Of a stretch of DNA of 7,659 bases, positions 5,712 through 7,659 are shown piece by piece. A program made the position numbers and the translations under genes. Location: the NCBI GenBank assembly GCA_027080125.1, contig JALWSW010000068.1, positions 1-7,659 on the forward strand. Direction: 5' to 3'. How positions within the stretch are numbered: the first letter of the stretch is position 1; each line of letters begins with the position of its first letter. The notes under the pieces are model-generated. The model searched no databases. It saw only the letters and a list, made by a program, of their open reading frames with translations, and had not been told where the DNA came from. This DNA comes from Campylobacterales bacterium (GTDB taxonomy: Bacteria > Campylobacterota_A > Desulfurellia > JAADFJ01).

Positions 5712-6136
5712 TAGACATTTTTCATTCACTGACCGGTGCATTATATCTTACACTTAAGTTGTCGGCTATTATCATAGTCTTAACAATTGTTTATGAGATA
5801 TATGAAAACTCAAAATTATACAGAACTGCAAAACAGCTTATCGGAGTGCCGTTGAAAAAATTAGGTATCTCATCAAACGCATCAATCACAATGATTACCG
5901 GGCTATTGCTTGGAATAGCTTACGGATCGGCAATCCTTATAAAAGATTCTATGGAAAGCAAGATGAGCTATACTGATATTATTCTTTCGGCAGTATTTCT
6001 TTCAATTTGTCATGCGGTAATAGAGGACACATTAATTTTTGTCGCAATAGGTGCAAACGGCTTTATTCTGCTTGCAAGCAGGACGGCATTGGCTCTTATA
6101 GCTGTGACAATATTAAACAGGACATTAAATAAATAA
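5705..6136 (+). CDS. Gate-domain (nucleoside recognition-like) membrane protein, second of a pair
   Basis: This 143-residue membrane protein has about four hydrophobic segments: 12-31, 59-79, 92-118 and 119-136. It aligns with its upstream neighbour over the C-terminal two thirds. GISSNASITMITGLLLGIA matches GLPGDASVVLLTGFSINLY, and SICHAVIEDTLIFVAIGANG matches GIAHNLFIETAILSRVGAKG. His103 is shared, with an acidic residue five later (Asp108 here, Glu109 of the partner), plus Glu107 here. ATG 5705 overlaps the preceding stop by 7 bases. GGGAGGA at 5684-5690 is too far for ordinary initiation (14 bases), so translation is probably coupled. Two unequal Gate halves made 1:1 resemble SpmA/SpmB, although nothing in the window suggests sporulation. 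The function is unknown. Confidence 0.8.
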   Translation: MVIDIFHSLTGALYLTLKLSAIIIVLTIVYEIYENSKLYRTAKQLIGVPLKKLGISSNASITMITGLLLGIAYGSAILIKDSMESKMSYTDIILSAVFLSICHAVIEDTLIFVAIGANGFILLASRTALALIAVTILNRTLNK

Positions 6137-6181
6137 TGAATAGTCAACGATAAAGATAAACAAGTAAATTAAGATTTTATA

Positions 6182-6212
6182 AATTTTTAACTTGACTTCA
6201 ATTTTAAAAATT
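6182..6212. repeat. 9-bp inverted repeat over the formate dehydrogenase promoter
   Basis: AATTTTTAA (6182-6190) and TTAAAAATT (6204-6212) are perfect inverted copies 13 bases apart, enclosing the -35 box at 6192-6197. The stem is purely A/T, so it is a poor terminator for the Gate pair. An operator is possible, and chance in AT-rich DNA is a serious alternative. Confidence 0.4.
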
Positions 6213-6219
6213 ATATACT
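6192..6219 (+). promoter_or_regulatory. Candidate sigma70 promoter for formate dehydrogenase
   Basis: TTGACT (6192-6197) and TATACT (6214-6219) are 16 bp apart, each one mismatch from consensus. Transcription would start near 6226, giving a leader of about 55 bases that ends in the strong AAGGAGGT ribosome site at 6271-6278. No hairpin terminator with a T-run is visible between the Gate pair and this promoter, so some read-through is possible. Confidence 0.55.
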
Positions 6220-6281
6220 AACTAATTGGGGTATTTTGCGTAAATTTTTTCTTAATATTTTCCTTGCAAAAAGGAGGTCAT

Positions 6282-7659
6282 ATGGGGGTAAAACGTAGGG
6301 AATTTCTAAAGTTAACCGGGCTGATTTCTCTTGGCGGTTTTCTGCCTTCGGTTAAAGAGGCAATGGCTGCCTCAATTCCGCTTCACAAAAAAATGGCAGA
6401 GTCTCCAACCATCTGTCCTTATTGTGCTGTTGGATGCGGTCAGATTGTCTCAAAAAGCGGTAATAAGCTCTTAGATATTGAAGGAGATCCCGATCATCCG
6501 ATTAACAGAGGTGCGCTCTGCCCAAAAGGTGCCGGCAGCCGGCATCTTGCCGATAATCCAAGACGCATCACCGAACCGCTTTACAGGGCTCCGGGTTCAG
6601 ATCACTGGGAGAAAAAAAGCTGGGACTGGATGCTTGACAGACTTGCCAAAAGAATCAAGAAAACAAGAGATGAGACGTTTATAAGATTTGACAAAGATGG
6701 CTATGAGGTAAATCGAGCCGAAGGTCTGGCTTATCTGGGAGGAGCGGCACATAACAATGAAGAATGCTACGCGGCGGTAAAGTTTGCCAGAGCGCTTGGG
6801 GTTCCGTGGCTTGAGCATCAGGCAAGAATATGCCATTCATCAACAGTTGCAGCGCTTGGAAACTCGTTTGGAAGAGGGGCGATGACCAATCATGTAATTG
6901 ATATGAAAAATTCCGATATGTTTCTGATCATGGGTTCCAACGCCGCGGAAAATCATCCGCTCACATTCAAGTGGATTACCGAGGCGGTAGAAAAACGGGG
7001 TGCTAAAATAATATCGGTTGATCCGCGTTTTACCAGAACCTCGTCAAAGGCACATTATTTTGCCCAAATAAGAGCAGGCACCGATATTGCATTTTTAGGT
7101 GGAATGATTAAATATATAATCGAAAACAAAAAATATGATGAGTTTTATGTAAAAAACTACACCAACGCCGCCCTTCTGATAAATCCTGATTTCAAAGATA
7201 CCTCCGAACTGGACGGGGTATTTTCCGGTTATAATCCCAAAAAAAGGGCATATGACAAATCAACCTGGCAATACCAAACCGATGAGACCGGGATTCCTTT
7301 AAGAGATGAAACGCTTAGCGATCCTAATTGCGTATTTCAGATCATGAAAAGGCATTATGCCAGATATAGTATTGAAACTGTCTCTGAGGTGACAGGTATT
7401 TCGGTTGATAAACTTAAAACAGTTTATGAGCTTTATTCTTCAACCGGACAAAAAGGCAGCTCCGGCACAATCTTATACGCAATGGGAGCAACCCAACATA
7501 CTTACGGCACACAGCATATCAGAGGATATGCGGTTATCCAACTTTTGCTTGGCAATATAGGTGTAGCCGGAGGCGGAGTAAACGCTCTCAGAGGTCACGG
7601 CAATGTTCAAGGTTCAACCGACCATGGTCTGCTTTTTCATGATCTTCCAGGCTATATAG
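6282..7659 (+). CDS. fdhA: Formate dehydrogenase catalytic (alpha) subunit, cysteine type, Tat-exported, N-terminal part
   Basis: This Mo/W-bis-MGD enzyme oxidises formate to CO2 and passes electrons to an iron-sulfur subunit, probably at the outer face of the inner membrane. The gene is open to the window end, leaving 459 residues of the roughly 900-1000 usual for the family. AAGGAGGT sits just before ATG 6282. KRREFLKLTG followed by a hydrophobic stretch and AMAAS (about 28-31) is a twin-arginine signal. CPYCAVGC plus GALCPKG gives [4Fe-4S] ligands Cys45, Cys48, Cys52 and Cys80. ARICHSST places Cys184 (TGC at 6831-6833) where FDH-N carries selenocysteine, followed by His185. FGRGAMTNH and MGSNAAENHP are hallmark FDH-N segments, and VDPRFTRTSSKAH is a cofactor-binding stretch. 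GHGNVQGSTDHG near the cut fits the MGD-binding region. Beta and gamma subunits would be expected to the right. Confidence 0.94.
   Translation, partial: MGVKRREFLKLTGLISLGGFLPSVKEAMAASIPLHKKMAESPTICPYCAVGCGQIVSKSGNKLLDIEGDPDHPINRGALCPKGAGSRHLADNPRRITEPLYRAPGSDHWEKKSWDWMLDRLAKRIKKTRDETFIRFDKDGYEVNRAEGLAYLGGAAHNNEECYAAVKFARALGVPWLEHQARICHSSTVAALGNSFGRGAMTNHVIDMKNSDMFLIMGSNAAENHPLTFKWITEAVEKRGAKIISVDPRFTRTSSKAHYFAQIRAGTDIAFLGGMIKYIIENKKYDEFYVKNYTNAALLINPDFKDTSELDGVFSGYNPKKRAYDKSTWQYQTDETGIPLRDETLSDPNCVFQIMKRHYARYSIETVSEVTGISVDKLKTVYELYSSTGQKGSSGTILYAMGATQHTYGTQHIRGYAVIQLLLGNIGVAGGGVNALRGHGNVQGSTDHGLLFHDLPGYI

Noticed and set aside
5399..5725. Leftward 108-codon open frame opposite the first Gate protein
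   Set aside because: It is an antisense shadow. The rightward strand has the promoter, the membrane profile and a paralogue downstream.
6137..6190. Rho-independent terminator after the Gate pair
   Set aside because: No GC-rich stem followed by a T-run is present. The only nearby hairpin (6182-6212) is purely A/T with a long loop and overlaps the next promoter.
6226..6240. Sigma54 (-24/-12) promoter before formate dehydrogenase
   Set aside because: GG at 6228-6229 and GC at 6238-6239 are 10 apart rather than 12, and the rest of the -24 consensus is missing. The sigma70-like pair upstream fits better.
6597..6836. Leftward 79-codon open frame inside formate dehydrogenase
   Set aside because: It is antisense to conserved FDH sequence. 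No supporting start signal.

Overview
The window is AT-rich bacterial DNA with densely packed genes, strong AGGAGG-type ribosome sites at several starts, sigma70-like promoters and one bacterial tRNA. The gene set suggests an anaerobic, respiring Gram-negative: a Tat-exported molybdopterin formate dehydrogenase, a CoA-disulfide-reductase-type flavoenzyme, an Old Yellow Enzyme, a GGDEF protein and a pair of small Gate-domain membrane proteins. A Campylobacterota/Desulfurellales-like or Deferribacterota-like host is my best guess. That placement comes from gene style only and is low confidence. I see no insertion sequence, integrase, phage gene or CRISPR array.

Left part (1-2431). A flavin disulfide reductase runs leftward off the edge (1-319). 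It is divergent from an ene-reductase of the YqjM class (420-1418), which is followed after 2 bases by a TTG-started GalT-family nucleotidyltransferase (1421-2431). The divergent gap carries an 8-bp inverted repeat over the leftward -35 box. The GalT-like gene keeps the catalytic His-x-His but appears to have lost most of the metal ligands of classical GalT. Its last codons run into the 3' end of a convergent tRNA-Leu(GAG).

Middle (2410-5201, all leftward). birA, a diguanylate cyclase and a DppC/OppC-type permease overlap one another and look like one transcript. The tRNA-Leu follows with its own promoter, whose -35 box covers the permease stop codon. The permease frame has no ATG, GTG or TTG start that keeps its first membrane helix. 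A CTG with a good ribosome site does keep it.

Right part (5202-7659, rightward). birA is divergent from two overlapping Gate-domain (nucleoside-recognition, SpmA/SpmB/FeoB-gate type) membrane proteins that look like two halves of one transporter or channel. The 75-bp gap holds two strong promoters placed so close to the start codons that both transcripts would be leaderless. It also holds a dyad resembling a BirA (biotin) operator. This gives a testable idea: a BirA-controlled membrane pair of unknown function. After a promoter and a perfect 9-bp inverted repeat comes the N-terminal part of a cysteine-type formate dehydrogenase catalytic subunit, cut by the window end.
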